Positions 7,045-13,714 are shown, counted from the stretch's first letter. The stretch is 13,898 bases of DNA from Ruminiclostridium sp. (GCA_017560855.1 JAFZEB010000092.1:1-13898); one strand, 5' to 3'. Numbers and translations: made by a program. The notes: generated by a model not told the origin, from the letters alone.

Positions 7045-7077
7045 ATAACATCAAGAACATGAAAAGGAGGAATTCCT

Positions 7078-8406
7078 ATGAAGAAAGTATTCGCCTGCAT
7101 CCTCTCCCTGGTCATGCTGACCAGCCTTGTCACCGGCTGCGGCGGCGGGGAAGAAGCTCCCCCTGCCAACCCCCTGACCACGGGCTACTGGGTGGCAGAC
7201 TCCATGGTCATGGAGGGCACCGAGTTCACCAACCAGGACATGACCGGTATCTTTGGCCCCGGAGACGCTGTGCTGACCCTGGCCTTCCAAGAGGACAACA
7301 CCTTTACCGGCGTCATGTTTGAAGAACCCATCTCCGGCACCTACACCGAGACCGAAACCGGCTACGAGCTGGACATGATGGGGGAAACGGTCACCGCCTC
7401 TCTTGCCGACGGTATCCTGACCTTCACCCTGACCGAGGGCACCTTCTTCACCCTGGTGAACCAGGAGGAGATGCCTGCCTCCCTGGGCAAGAACCCCTGG
7501 TCCACCTATGACCCCAACTTCACCATCGAAGAGACTTACACCATGGGCAACTTCATGGGCTTCGGCTGGTACTATATCGAGGACAACGTTCTCTACGGCC
7601 TGACCCATACTGCCTCCAACGATGGCAGCCTGGGCGCCACTCCCTTCTACATGAAGGGCGACTTCCCCGAGTTTGAGGAGACTACCGTGCTGGATGACAG
7701 GGGCCCGGCCAACTACCTGACCAAGATCGGAGATTATCTGTACTACACCCTGAACGGCAACGCCATCTGCCGGATGATGCCGGACGGCTCCGGCAAGGAG
7801 ACCCTCTACCAGGGGGCCTGTGACTACCTGTTTCCCCATCAGGACCGCCTGTACTTCACCGACGAGGACTACTGCCTGGTCTCCACCGACCTGGACGGCG
7901 AGGACATGCAGACCGTGGTGAATAAGGAGATCTACTACCCCTACTTCATCAGCTCCGACTGGCTGATTTTCCAGGACGATGCCGACAATGAGTCCCTCCA
8001 CCTCTACAACACCACCTACGGCACCGAGGTGAATCTCACCGATGTACCCTCCTACCATCCCATCCTGGACGGCCACTATCTGTATTTTACCCAGGAAGCC
8101 GACGGCCGGTACTATCTGTGCCGCATGGACATGAGCGACCCCGAAAACTTCTCCTTCGAACAGAGCGAGAACCCCATGCCGGAAGCCTGGTTGATGATCG
8201 ATGAAGACTACATCTATGGTCCCGCCTGCGACGGCATGGTCAAGGACCAGTGGAAAAATCTCATGTGCACCGTCGAATACGTCAAGCAAGCGGAGATGTA
8301 TGTCTGGGCAGACTACTCCATCCACCACGATTTGGATGAGAACGGCTTAATCACCGGAAAATATCTGATGAGTAAGGAACGCAATGGCGGTTCTCCCTTC
8401 CCGTAA
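7078..8406 (+). CDS. Lipoprotein with probable beta-propeller (DUF5050-like) repeats
   Basis: A 442-aa exported lipoprotein. The signal peptide starts MKK, has a hydrophobic core and ends in lipobox L-V-T-G-C with lipidated C21, so it should be anchored on the outside of the membrane. An N-terminal domain (about 35-140) has the look of a lipocalin-like or META-type beta domain (GYWVADSM, TFTGVMFEEPISGTY, ASLADGILTFTL). From about residue 160 there are repeated aromatic-rich segments of the type I-G-D-Y-L-Y-Y, D-R-L-Y-F-T-D and G-H-Y-L-Y-F-T, resembling DUF5050 beta-propeller blades. The ligand is unknown. The start follows AAAGGAGGA at suitable spacing. It has its own promoter and shares a bidirectional terminator with the convergent cinA. 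The domain assignment is by pattern only. Confidence 0.8.
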   Translation: MKKVFACILSLVMLTSLVTGCGGGEEAPPANPLTTGYWVADSMVMEGTEFTNQDMTGIFGPGDAVLTLAFQEDNTFTGVMFEEPISGTYTETETGYELDMMGETVTASLADGILTFTLTEGTFFTLVNQEEMPASLGKNPWSTYDPNFTIEETYTMGNFMGFGWYYIEDNVLYGLTHTASNDGSLGATPFYMKGDFPEFEETTVLDDRGPANYLTKIGDYLYYTLNGNAICRMMPDGSGKETLYQGACDYLFPHQDRLYFTDEDYCLVSTDLDGEDMQTVVNKEIYYPYFISSDWLIFQDDADNESLHLYNTTYGTEVNLTDVPSYHPILDGHYLYFTQEADGRYYLCRMDMSDPENFSFEQSENPMPEAWLMIDEDYIYGPACDGMVKDQWKNLMCTVEYVKQAEMYVWADYSIHHDLDENGLITGKYLMSKERNGGSPFP

Positions 8407-8409
8407 GAT

Positions 8410-8450
8410 GAGACGTTTGGGACCCGCTTCACGGCAAAACTCTACGAGTC
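8410..8450 (+). repeat. Truncated modular hairpin element, copy E
   Basis: Four bases after the lipoprotein stop, the left half of a hairpin I (ACGTTTGGGACCCGCTTC, as in copies B and D) is joined to the right half of a hairpin IV plus tail (CGGCAAAACTCTACGAG, nearly as in copy C). Hairpins II and III are missing. It has the same orientation relative to the upstream gene as the full copies. Confidence 0.65.
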
Positions 8451-8453
8451 ACT

Positions 8454-8490
8454 AAAAAAGGTCGTGCTGCACATGCAGCACGACCTTTTT
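8454..8490. terminator. Bidirectional terminator between the lipoprotein gene and cinA
   Basis: A long perfect palindrome (8455-8471 with 8474-8490), with GC-rich core GGTCGTGCTGCA, is bounded by As on the left and Ts on the right. It therefore works as a Rho-independent terminator for both convergent genes. Confidence 0.93.
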
Positions 8491-8494
8491 GCGT

Positions 8495-9742
8495 TTACAG
8501 TTTTCCGGTCAGATGACGTCTGACCATATCCAGGGCGGTGCCGGCCGCCATGCGGCGGACCCGGTCCCGGTCTCCACGGCCTGCGTGGAATTCCTGGACG
8601 ATACACTGGTCGCCATAGGCCAGACCCAGATAGACCAGACCCACGGGGTTGCCCCGGTCATCGGAGTCAGGCCCTGCCACACCGGTGGCAGAGACGGCAA
8701 GGTCACAGCCCAGGACCGCCTTGGCCCCACGGGCCATGGCCTCAGCCACCTGAGAAGAGACTGCGCCGTACTGGTCCAGCAGTTCCTGAGAGACCCCCAG
8801 AGCACCGGCCTTCACCCCATTGGTGTAGCTGACGATACCGCCGTTGAACACCTGGGAGGAGCCGGGCAGGTCGGTGATGAGCTTGGCGATGAGGCCGCCG
8901 GTGCAGGACTCGGCAGTGCCCAGGGTCAGCCCCTTCTCCCGCAGGAGCTGGAAGCAGACCTCCTGGACGGAGTTTACATCCACACCGATGACGTAGTCCC
9001 CCAAAATGGCCTTCACCTGCTCCTCCACGGGAGCAATGAGGGCAAAGGCTTCCTCCTCGGTCTGGGCATGGGCGGTGATCCGCAGTTCCGTGCCGGTGGG
9101 CTTAGCGTAGGGGGCCAGGGTGGGATTGTGCAGGGCGTTCATCAGGTCCCGCAGCTGGTCCTCTACAGAGGACTCGCCAATGCCGAAGGTCTTCACCGTC
9201 CGGGAGGCGATGACCCCGTCGGAGAGCTGTTTCAGATAGGGGACCGCCCGGTGGCGGAACATCATCTCGCACTCCCTGGGAGGACCGGGGAGCATGAGCA
9301 CGTGGATCCCATCGGCCTCAAAGGCCACGCCGGGGGCGGTGCCCCAGTCGTTCTCCAGCACAGTGCACCCCTCGGGGAGCATGGCCTGCTGGAGGTTGTT
9401 TTCGGTCATGGGCCGCTCCATCTGGATAAATCGGTCCCGAATTCTCTGGGCGGAGGGCTCGTGGAAGAAGAGTCCCTTGCCGAAGGCCTCGGCCAGGGCC
9501 ACCTTGGTCAGGTCATCGCAGGTGGGACCCAACCCGCCGGTGGTGATGATGATATCGGCACGGGTCCGGGCGATGTCCACCGCCTGGCGGACCCGATCCG
9601 GGTTGTCACCCACCACGGTGTGGTAAAAAACGTTGATGCCCAGCTCGGACAGGCCCTCGGAGATCATCTGGGCATCGGTGTTTGCAATGTTGCCCAGCAG
9701 CAGTTCCGTGCCGATGGCGATGAGTTCAGCGGTATGGCTCAT
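8495..9742 (-). CDS. cinA: CinA family protein (competence/damage-inducible; NMN deamidase-type)
   Basis: A 415-aa, full-length two-domain CinA. The N-terminal MoCF-binding/COG1058 domain carries G-T-E-L-L-L-G-N, G-G-L-G-P-T-C-D-D-L-T (69-79) and L-P-G-P-P-R-E (151-157); in the family it has ADP-ribose pyrophosphatase activity. The C-terminal CinA/PncC domain has T-A-E-S-C-T-G-G (276-283) and A-V-S-A-T-G-V-A-G-P, the nicotinamide-mononucleotide amidase signature. It is therefore likely to take part in pyridine nucleotide recycling; a competence role is only by family name. AAAGGAGA precedes the ATG. It lies downstream of thiI, with hairpin element D between, and ends at a bidirectional terminator. 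No separate promoter is seen. Confidence 0.95.
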   Translation of the reverse strand: MSHTAELIAIGTELLLGNIANTDAQMISEGLSELGINVFYHTVVGDNPDRVRQAVDIARTRADIIITTGGLGPTCDDLTKVALAEAFGKGLFFHEPSAQRIRDRFIQMERPMTENNLQQAMLPEGCTVLENDWGTAPGVAFEADGIHVLMLPGPPRECEMMFRHRAVPYLKQLSDGVIASRTVKTFGIGESSVEDQLRDLMNALHNPTLAPYAKPTGTELRITAHAQTEEEAFALIAPVEEQVKAILGDYVIGVDVNSVQEVCFQLLREKGLTLGTAESCTGGLIAKLITDLPGSSQVFNGGIVSYTNGVKAGALGVSQELLDQYGAVSSQVAEAMARGAKAVLGCDLAVSATGVAGPDSDDRGNPVGLVYLGLAYGDQCIVQEFHAGRGDRDRVRRMAAGTALDMVRRHLTGKL

Positions 9743-9756
9743 AGGGTCTCCTTTCT

Positions 9757-9938
9757 CTGAAGCCTCGCAGAGTTCACGGCCTCAGGTCGTGAAGAAAATC
9801 AAATCATATTTTCCGGCGGCGTGTACGTCGGAAAATATACTGCTCACGCAGGGAACGTGCGGGCCGTGGCCCGTGCGCTGAACTGCGTGTAAAATCACAT
9901 GTTGGAGCCCAGCGAAGCGGGTCCAACATGTCATAGTA
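9757..9938 (-). repeat. Modular hairpin element, copy D (thiI-cinA gap)
   Basis: In transcript sense (minus strand, after the thiI stop): hairpin I has arms ACATGTTGGA/TCCAACATGT (9897-9906 with 9922-9931) with an inner CCC-AGC-GAA-GC-GGG core matching copy B. GTGATTTTA follows. Hairpin II has outer CACGCAG/CTGCGTG (9845-9851 with 9883-9889) and inner GGGCC/GGCCC (9861-9865 with 9868-9872), with the TTCAGCGCACG and CGCACGTTC flanks seen in copy A. Hairpin III is ATATTTTCCG/CGGAAAATAT (9806-9815 with 9829-9838) with a 13-nt loop. Hairpin IV is diverged, TTCACGGCC/GGTCGTGAA (9773-9781 with 9785-9793), with one G-U pair. The tail CTCTGCGAGGCTT is just before the cinA ribosome site. Confidence 0.84.
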
Positions 9939-11147
9939 TTATTCCCATTCAACGGTGACCCGCTCGATGCCGTCCATGGCTCTCTGGATCAGAGCATCCA
10001 TATCCAAGTTGGACTCGGCCTCCAGGATCTCCTCCATGGAGGGACGGGTCTTGGGGTGGCGGGGAGTGAAGACGGTGCAGCAGTCCTCATAGGGCAGGAT
10101 GGAGGTCTCGAAGGTGTTGATCTTCCGGGCAATGCGGATGATCTCCTCCTTGTCCATGCCGATGACGGGACGGAAGACGGGCAGGGTGCAGACGGCGTTG
10201 GTGACGCCCATGGCCTCCATGGTCTGGCTGGCCACCTGGCCCAGGGACTCGCCGGTGACCAGGGCGTGAGCGCCCACACGGAGGGCCACCTGCTCGGAGA
10301 TGCGCATCATGAAGCGGCGCATGAGCAGGGTAAACAGGGACTCAGGGCAGGAGCGGCGGAGTTCTTCCTGAATCTCGGTGAAGGGGACCACATGGACGGT
10401 CATTCGGCCACACCAGGGGGTGATGAGTCGAGCCAGCTCCAGGACCTTGTCCTTGGCCTCGGGGGAGGTGTAGGGGTAGCTGAAGAAGTGGACCATCTCC
10501 AGGGCCAGGCCGCGCTTGGCCATCATCCAGGATGCCACGGGGGAGTCGATGCCGCCGGACAGCAGGGAAACGGCTCTGCCGCCCACGCCCACAGGCAGAC
10601 CGCCTGCGCCGGGGGTGGTGTTGGCGTGGACATAGGCCGCAAAGTCACGGACCTCCACGTGGACCACCACGTCGGGGGTGTGCATGTCAGCACGCAGATG
10701 CTCAAAGGCCTCGTCCAGCTCACCGCCCACGAACTGGGACAGCTGGATGGAGGACATGGGGAAGGACTTGTCAGAACGCTTGGACTCCACCTTGAAGGTC
10801 TCGGCCTCCATCAGGTCGTCGTAGAGGTAGGTCTTGGCGGTCTCCAGGATGGCCTCGGGGGTCTTGTCGCAGGCCTTTGCTCTGGACAGACCCACCACGC
10901 CGAAGAGGTTCTTCAGAGTCTCGAAAGCGCCGTCCATGTCGCAGTCCAGGCTCTGGGGCTCCACGTAAGTAATGGACTGGCGGGAGTAGATGCGGAACTT
11001 GCCGTATCTCTGGAGACGGCGGCGGGCGTTGGACATGAGGCGGTCCTCGAAGTGGTGGCGGTTCAGGCCCTTCAGGACCATCTCGCCCATTTTCATCAGG
11101 ATGATCTCGTCACCCACGGGAGGGGTGTAGTTCTTCATATGTGCCAT
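9939..11147 (-). CDS. thiI: tRNA 4-thiouridine synthetase ThiI
   Basis: ThiI adenylates U8 of tRNA and receives persulfide sulfur to make 4-thiouridine; it can also supply sulfur for thiamine thiazole. The product is 402 aa. An N-terminal ferredoxin-like plus THUMP region (about 1-175) is followed by a PP-loop ATPase with S-G-G-I-D-S (197-202), G-E-S-L-G-Q-V-A-S-Q-T (299-309) and the D-C-C motif (355-357) bearing the catalytic cysteine. The C-terminal rhodanese domain of the E. coli enzyme is absent, as in the short Bacillus-type form that relies on a dedicated cysteine desulfurase; none is in this window. The start at 11147 has AAAGGAA about ten bases upstream, and a later ATG at 11138 is possible. 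It is first in a thiI-cinA transcription unit. Confidence 0.96.
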   Translation of the reverse strand: MAHMKNYTPPVGDEIILMKMGEMVLKGLNRHHFEDRLMSNARRRLQRYGKFRIYSRQSITYVEPQSLDCDMDGAFETLKNLFGVVGLSRAKACDKTPEAILETAKTYLYDDLMEAETFKVESKRSDKSFPMSSIQLSQFVGGELDEAFEHLRADMHTPDVVVHVEVRDFAAYVHANTTPGAGGLPVGVGGRAVSLLSGGIDSPVASWMMAKRGLALEMVHFFSYPYTSPEAKDKVLELARLITPWCGRMTVHVVPFTEIQEELRRSCPESLFTLLMRRFMMRISEQVALRVGAHALVTGESLGQVASQTMEAMGVTNAVCTLPVFRPVIGMDKEEIIRIARKINTFETSILPYEDCCTVFTPRHPKTRPSMEEILEAESNLDMDALIQRAMDGIERVTVEWE

Positions 11148-11192
11148 AAGGAGGGAGTTCCTTTCCTTTTATTTATAAAATGGTTACCCTTT

Positions 11193-11221
11193 AGTATACC
11201 CCAGAAAGCCTGATTCTTCAA
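11193..11221 (-). promoter_or_regulatory. Promoter of thiI-cinA
   Basis: The -35 TTGAAG (11221 to 11216) and -10 TATACT (11198 to 11193) are exactly 17 bp apart. The leader of about 40 nt ends in AAGGAACTCCCTCCTTATG, where AAGGA and TCCTT could pair over the ribosome site. Confidence 0.75.
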
Positions 11222-11260
11222 GGGAAATCTAGGGTTTCCTGCAAAACGCCCAAGCCTTCT

Positions 11261-11527
11261 TCAGATAATGCGCAAGGCATCATAGACCTGCTCATCAAAA
11301 ATCTGTCGGATGGTCCGGTCATCCAGCAGGGCTGCGGCGATTTTAGACACAAGCAATTCCTTCTCCTCAAACCGGCACACCGTTTCCAACAGGACATGGT
11401 CTGTGTCATCGCAAAGATGCCAGAACCCCGAATGGTTGGTGATGGAATAGGCTCTGCCCTTGTAAGAAAATTCGATCTCTCTGCCGTGCCGCAGGTAGTC
11501 GGCAAGGTCATCAAATGTGATCTTCAT
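11261..11527 (-). CDS. Small hypothetical protein, second gene of a coupled pair
   Basis: An 88-aa soluble protein with no family I recognise. It opens MKITFDDLADYLRHG and contains Y-K-G-R-A-Y-S-I-T-N, a tryptophan (F-W-H-L-C) and acidic/hydrophobic alternation typical of a small alpha/beta fold; there is no signal peptide or membrane span. The start at 11527 is preferred because GAGGAG lies six bases upstream; the in-frame ATG at 11533 directly abuts that site and the one at 11605 lies inside the preceding gene. It begins 10 bp after the stop of its partner, so the two are almost certainly co-translated. Base composition is more AT-rich than the neighbouring genes. Confidence 0.72.
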   Translation of the reverse strand: MKITFDDLADYLRHGREIEFSYKGRAYSITNHSGFWHLCDDTDHVLLETVCRFEEKELLVSKIAAALLDDRTIRQIFDEQVYDALRII

Positions 11528-11537
11528 CGGCATCTCC

Positions 11538-11840
11538 TCAGAAATTGAAATACGGATGATTTTGATACTCCGGGGGAAGGTTTCTCCCCAAGTCGGTCCA
11601 GCCAAGGTTTTTCACCAGGACCGACAGTTCCTCCGGGAAAACAAACTCGTTCAGGTAGGCAATGAAATCAGCTTCATTGTAGCAATACCCACCTCCGATT
11701 TTGAACTTCTTCCCGTGGGGGCTGGTTTTCATCCACTTGTCGCAAAAGGTAATGCAGTATTTTCTCAAATCTTTTGCCACTGCATCGGGGACCAGATAGA
11801 CCACGCTGTCCCCGTCGGCGCTTAAAATGACTTCTTTCAT
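11538..11840 (-). CDS. Small hypothetical protein, first gene of a coupled pair
   Basis: A 100-aa cytosolic protein of unknown function. Notable are Y-C-I-T-F-C-D-K-W-M, a K-T-S-P-H-G-K-K-F motif and Y-N-E-A-D-F-I-A-Y-L-N, which give the look of a conserved small domain, but I cannot name it. A GGGGGA-type ribosome site lies a few bases before the ATG. Its stop is just before the ribosome site of the next gene. Upstream are a weak TAGGAT -10-like hexamer and an intergenic repeat; no convincing promoter could be fixed. The pairing with the 88-aa gene and the lower GC content could reflect a recently acquired or immunity/toxin-type module, but nothing in the sequence proves that. Confidence 0.75.
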   Translation of the reverse strand: MKEVILSADGDSVVYLVPDAVAKDLRKYCITFCDKWMKTSPHGKKFKIGGGYCYNEADFIAYLNEFVFPEELSVLVKNLGWTDLGRNLPPEYQNHPYFNF

Positions 11841-11898
11841 GGCGGATTCCCCCGATAGTTTTCTTCTATCCTACCATACCAGGAAGTTCTTTTCCAGT

Positions 11899-11950
11899 AC
11901 CCCTCATCAGTCTGCTTCGCAGACAGCTTCTCCCTGGGGAGAAGCCTTAC
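11899..11950. repeat. CTGATGAGGG-type intergenic double-hairpin repeat
   Basis: Two adjacent palindromes, GTCTGC/GCAGAC (11910-11915 with 11919-11924) and GCTTCTCCC/GGGAGAAGC (11926-11934 with 11937-11945), sit beside CCCCTCATCAG. From memory this layout resembles a high-copy palindromic repeat in gut Clostridia genomes (minus strand: GGGAGAAGC, a short hairpin, then CTGATGAGGGG). It is unlike elements A-E in this window. The copy number cannot be judged here. Confidence 0.55.
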
Positions 11951-11965
11951 CGTTGCCTGCAGGAC

Positions 11966-11993
11966 AAAAAAGACCGCCCGAGGGCGGTCTTTT
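11966..11993. terminator. Terminator after the NapH-like gene
   Basis: An 11-bp stem, AAAAGACCGCC/GGCGGTCTTTT (11968-11978 with 11983-11993), carries a T run in minus-strand sense. It lies two bases after the stop of the minus-strand membrane Fe-S gene and could act in both directions. Confidence 0.9.
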
Positions 11994-11994
11994 A

Positions 11995-12573
11995 TTATTC
12001 CTTCGCTTTTGCTTTGCAGATGAGGCCGGTCATGGTGCCCATGGGGCAGTAGATGCACCAGCTGCGGGGCTTGAACAGGACCATGGTCACCAAACCCAGT
12101 ATGGTGGAGGTGAGCATCACGCTGTAGAACCCAAAGGCGAACTGGGCCACCCCGTCAGAGAACAGGGTTCCATGATAGGCCCACTGCCAGGGGACTTTGA
12201 CCGTCCACAGAAGGGTCACCACCTGCTTTAAGTCCTGGGCTCCGGCAAAGACCAGATAGGTGTTCCACAGCATCAGCAAGAACATGGTTAGGAAGAAGGC
12301 CAGAAAGCCGTAGCGGAACCATTTGGACACCATCCACCGGGGCATATCCTTCTTCCGGGACAGACCGAACCGGCCACCCAGCAGAGCGAAGAGCTGGCCC
12401 CGGTCACAATACCGGTGGCAGTAGCCCTTGTTCCCGGTGACAATGGACACAATGAGAGGGGTGCAGAAAAAGACCAGACCCAGCCAGGCGAAGAGGATAT
12501 TCACAAAACCCAGGGTCAGGTAAATAGGGGACAGGACCCACAGATAGTCATACCAGTGTTTCTGCTGTTTCAT
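11995..12573 (-). CDS. NapH/YccM-like membrane 4Fe-4S protein
   Basis: A 192-aa integral membrane protein with cysteine motifs of the Fer4_5/NapH class. The N-terminal segment (about 17-45) is hydrophobic, followed by C52-H-R-Y-C56-D-R-G. Two further spans lie at about 88-110 and 145-167. The C-terminus has W-C173-I-Y-C176-P-M-G and C186. Family members pass electrons between the membrane and Fe-S partners. The first motif lacks the usual proline after the second cysteine, and the cysteine set is smaller than in classical NapH, so cluster number is uncertain. Its ATG overlaps the ferredoxin stop (ATGA), indicating translational coupling and a probable functional pair. A terminator follows. 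The redox partner is unknown. Confidence 0.8.
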   Translation of the reverse strand: MKQQKHWYDYLWVLSPIYLTLGFVNILFAWLGLVFFCTPLIVSIVTGNKGYCHRYCDRGQLFALLGGRFGLSRKKDMPRWMVSKWFRYGFLAFFLTMFLLMLWNTYLVFAGAQDLKQVVTLLWTVKVPWQWAYHGTLFSDGVAQFAFGFYSVMLTSTILGLVTMVLFKPRSWCIYCPMGTMTGLICKAKAKE

Positions 12574-12776
12574 CGGTCCACCTCCCGGATGTCAATGATG
12601 CTGGCGGGGCACTCTTTGGCGCACTTTTTGCAGCCAATGCAGAGGGTCTCCTCCACCTTGGCATACAAGCCCTTATATATGATGATGGCCTTCCTGGGGC
12701 ACACCTTCCTGCAGCAGCCGCAGGCGGCGCAGAGGGTCCGATCCACCCAGGCAAGTTTCTTTTTCTTCTCGGACAT
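12570..12776 (-). CDS. 2x[4Fe-4S] ferredoxin
   Basis: A 68-aa bacterial-type ferredoxin with two C-x2-C-x2-C-x3-C-P motifs: C16, C19, C22, C26 and C46, C49, C52, C56. Together they bind two [4Fe-4S] clusters for low-potential electron transfer. It has a lysine-rich N-terminus (MSEKKKK) and no export signal, so it should be cytosolic. AAGGAGGA precedes the start, and a promoter lies about 20 bp before that. The stop overlaps the start of the membrane Fe-S gene, so the two probably form a small electron-transfer unit with the ferredoxin as soluble partner. Confidence 0.95.
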   Translation of the reverse strand: MSEKKKKLAWVDRTLCAACGCCRKVCPRKAIIIYKGLYAKVEETLCIGCKKCAKECPASIIDIREVDR

Positions 12777-12801
12777 ATCCCATCCTCCTTTTGCTCGCTC
12801 T

Positions 12802-12829
12802 ACTATACCACAAAAATTGACATTGTAAC
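12802..12829 (-). promoter_or_regulatory. Promoter of the ferredoxin-NapH-like pair
   Basis: The -10 TATAGT (12807 to 12802) is good; the -35 GTTACA (12829 to 12824) matches four of six, with a 16-bp spacer. The leader would be about 20 nt with AAGGAGG. Confidence 0.6.
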
Positions 12830-12830
12830 A

Positions 12831-12867
12831 GAAAAAAATCCCGGTCCAGGAGAACCCTGGACCGGGA
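12831..12867 (-). terminator. Rho-independent terminator after the acetate-transporter-family gene
   Basis: A perfect 12-bp stem TCCCGGTCCAGG/CCTGGACCGGGA (12839-12850 with 12856-12867) with a 5-nt loop is followed in minus-strand sense by seven Ts (12838 to 12832). Confidence 0.94.
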
Positions 12868-12915
12868 ATACTTGAGCCGGTTTCAATTGGTCGAGATTGT
12901 TAAGGTTTCAGATAA

Positions 12916-13452
12916 TTAACCCAGCACGTGGGGGTACAGCAGGAAGAAGGAGATGGCACCGATTGCAATGTTGCACAGGCCAGCCAGCTTGCTCAGCTTA
13001 GGGCTCTCGGTGTACCAGCCAAAGATCAGGGTGATGAGCAGGATGTCAATGACAACGCAGTCGATGCCCAGAGGCCAGATCAGGCCGTCAGCAAAGGCAC
13101 GGATGGTAAACAGGACCACCAGGATCAAGGCACAGAAGAAGAAGTGTGCCATGACCTTCTTGTCGCCGCCCTTCAGGAAGAAGAGGCCGACCAGGATCCA
13201 GAACAGACCGAAGAAGCCGAAGACGGTGCCCAGGTACTTGCTGTGGTCGCCGCCCACGCTGAACAGGAACATGCTGACGGAGGTGTAGAGCTGGCAGACA
13301 CCGCCGAAGATGATGGCGATGTAGCCCAGGGTGCGGGTGAGTTTTTCGTGGTCAGCGCCCTTGACGCCGACACCGACCTGTTCCAGGCCGAAGCAGATAA
13401 CGGTAGCAAACAGGCCAAAAACGCCAATTGCCTCAGGATTTACAGGGAGCAT
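12916..13452 (-). CDS. GPR1/FUN34/YaaH (acetate uptake) family transporter
   Basis: A 178-aa, six-span membrane protein. It begins MLPVNPEAIGVFGLFAT, matching the N-P-x-x-x-G signature of the YaaH/SatP acetate-succinate transporter family, and contains I-F-G-G-V-C-Q-L and Y-L-G-T-V-F-G-F-F-G-L-F-W like the family's second and third spans. The likely substrate is acetate or another short-chain acid or ammonium-linked species; this is inferred from the family only. AAGGAGG lies just before the ATG at 13452, so this start is preferred over an in-frame ATG at 13560 whose extra 36 residues lie in the leader and lack a good ribosome site. The gene is monocistronic, with its own promoter and terminator. 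A UreI/AmiS-type channel is a less likely alternative. Confidence 0.78.
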   Translation of the reverse strand: MLPVNPEAIGVFGLFATVICFGLEQVGVGVKGADHEKLTRTLGYIAIIFGGVCQLYTSVSMFLFSVGGDHSKYLGTVFGFFGLFWILVGLFFLKGGDKKVMAHFFFCALILVVLFTIRAFADGLIWPLGIDCVVIDILLITLIFGWYTESPKLSKLAGLCNIAIGAISFFLLYPHVLG

Positions 13453-13571
13453 AAGGTCCTCCTTAGAAAATAGTGATGGTAATGACGATGAAACCGGAAA
13501 TCCAGGTACCCGCCCGAGCGCGTTGACTCTTTTTGCGGTCCTGGGCATCAATTGCTCCACACATTACCGTA

Positions 13572-13600
13572 ATCCTACAAAAAAGGCAATCTATTGACAA
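13572..13600 (-). promoter_or_regulatory. Promoter of the acetate-transporter-family gene
   Basis: The -35 TTGTCA (13600 to 13595) and -10 TAGGAT (13577 to 13572) have a 17-bp spacer. The predicted start near 13565 gives an unusually long leader of about 110 nt (13453-13565), in which I see no riboswitch-like fold. Confidence 0.6.
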
Positions 13601-13678
13601 TATCAAAAAAGTTACGAAAGATTGTTTCACATCCAAAACAGAAACCCTGCAAATCCTGGCGAAAAATAGTTAAAAAGT

Positions 13679-13713
13679 CTGTTTTTGAAGGAATTCTTTC
13701 CTTTCAAAAACAG
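13679..13713. other. AT-rich inverted repeat between the M23 gene and the transporter gene
   Basis: Arms CTGTTTTTGAAGGAA (13679-13693) and TTCCTTTCAAAAACAG (13698-13713) pair with a single bulged base. On the minus strand ACTTTTTAAC follows, so it may act as a second terminator behind the main one. The rest of 13601-13678 is AT-rich with nothing recognisable. Confidence 0.5.
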
Positions 13714-13714
13714 G

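Noticed and set aside
8489..9760. Plus-strand open frame opposite cinA, and similar frames at 10056-11213 and 7051-8328.
   Set aside because: All are antisense shadows of genes with clear family motifs, ribosome sites and promoters on the other strand.
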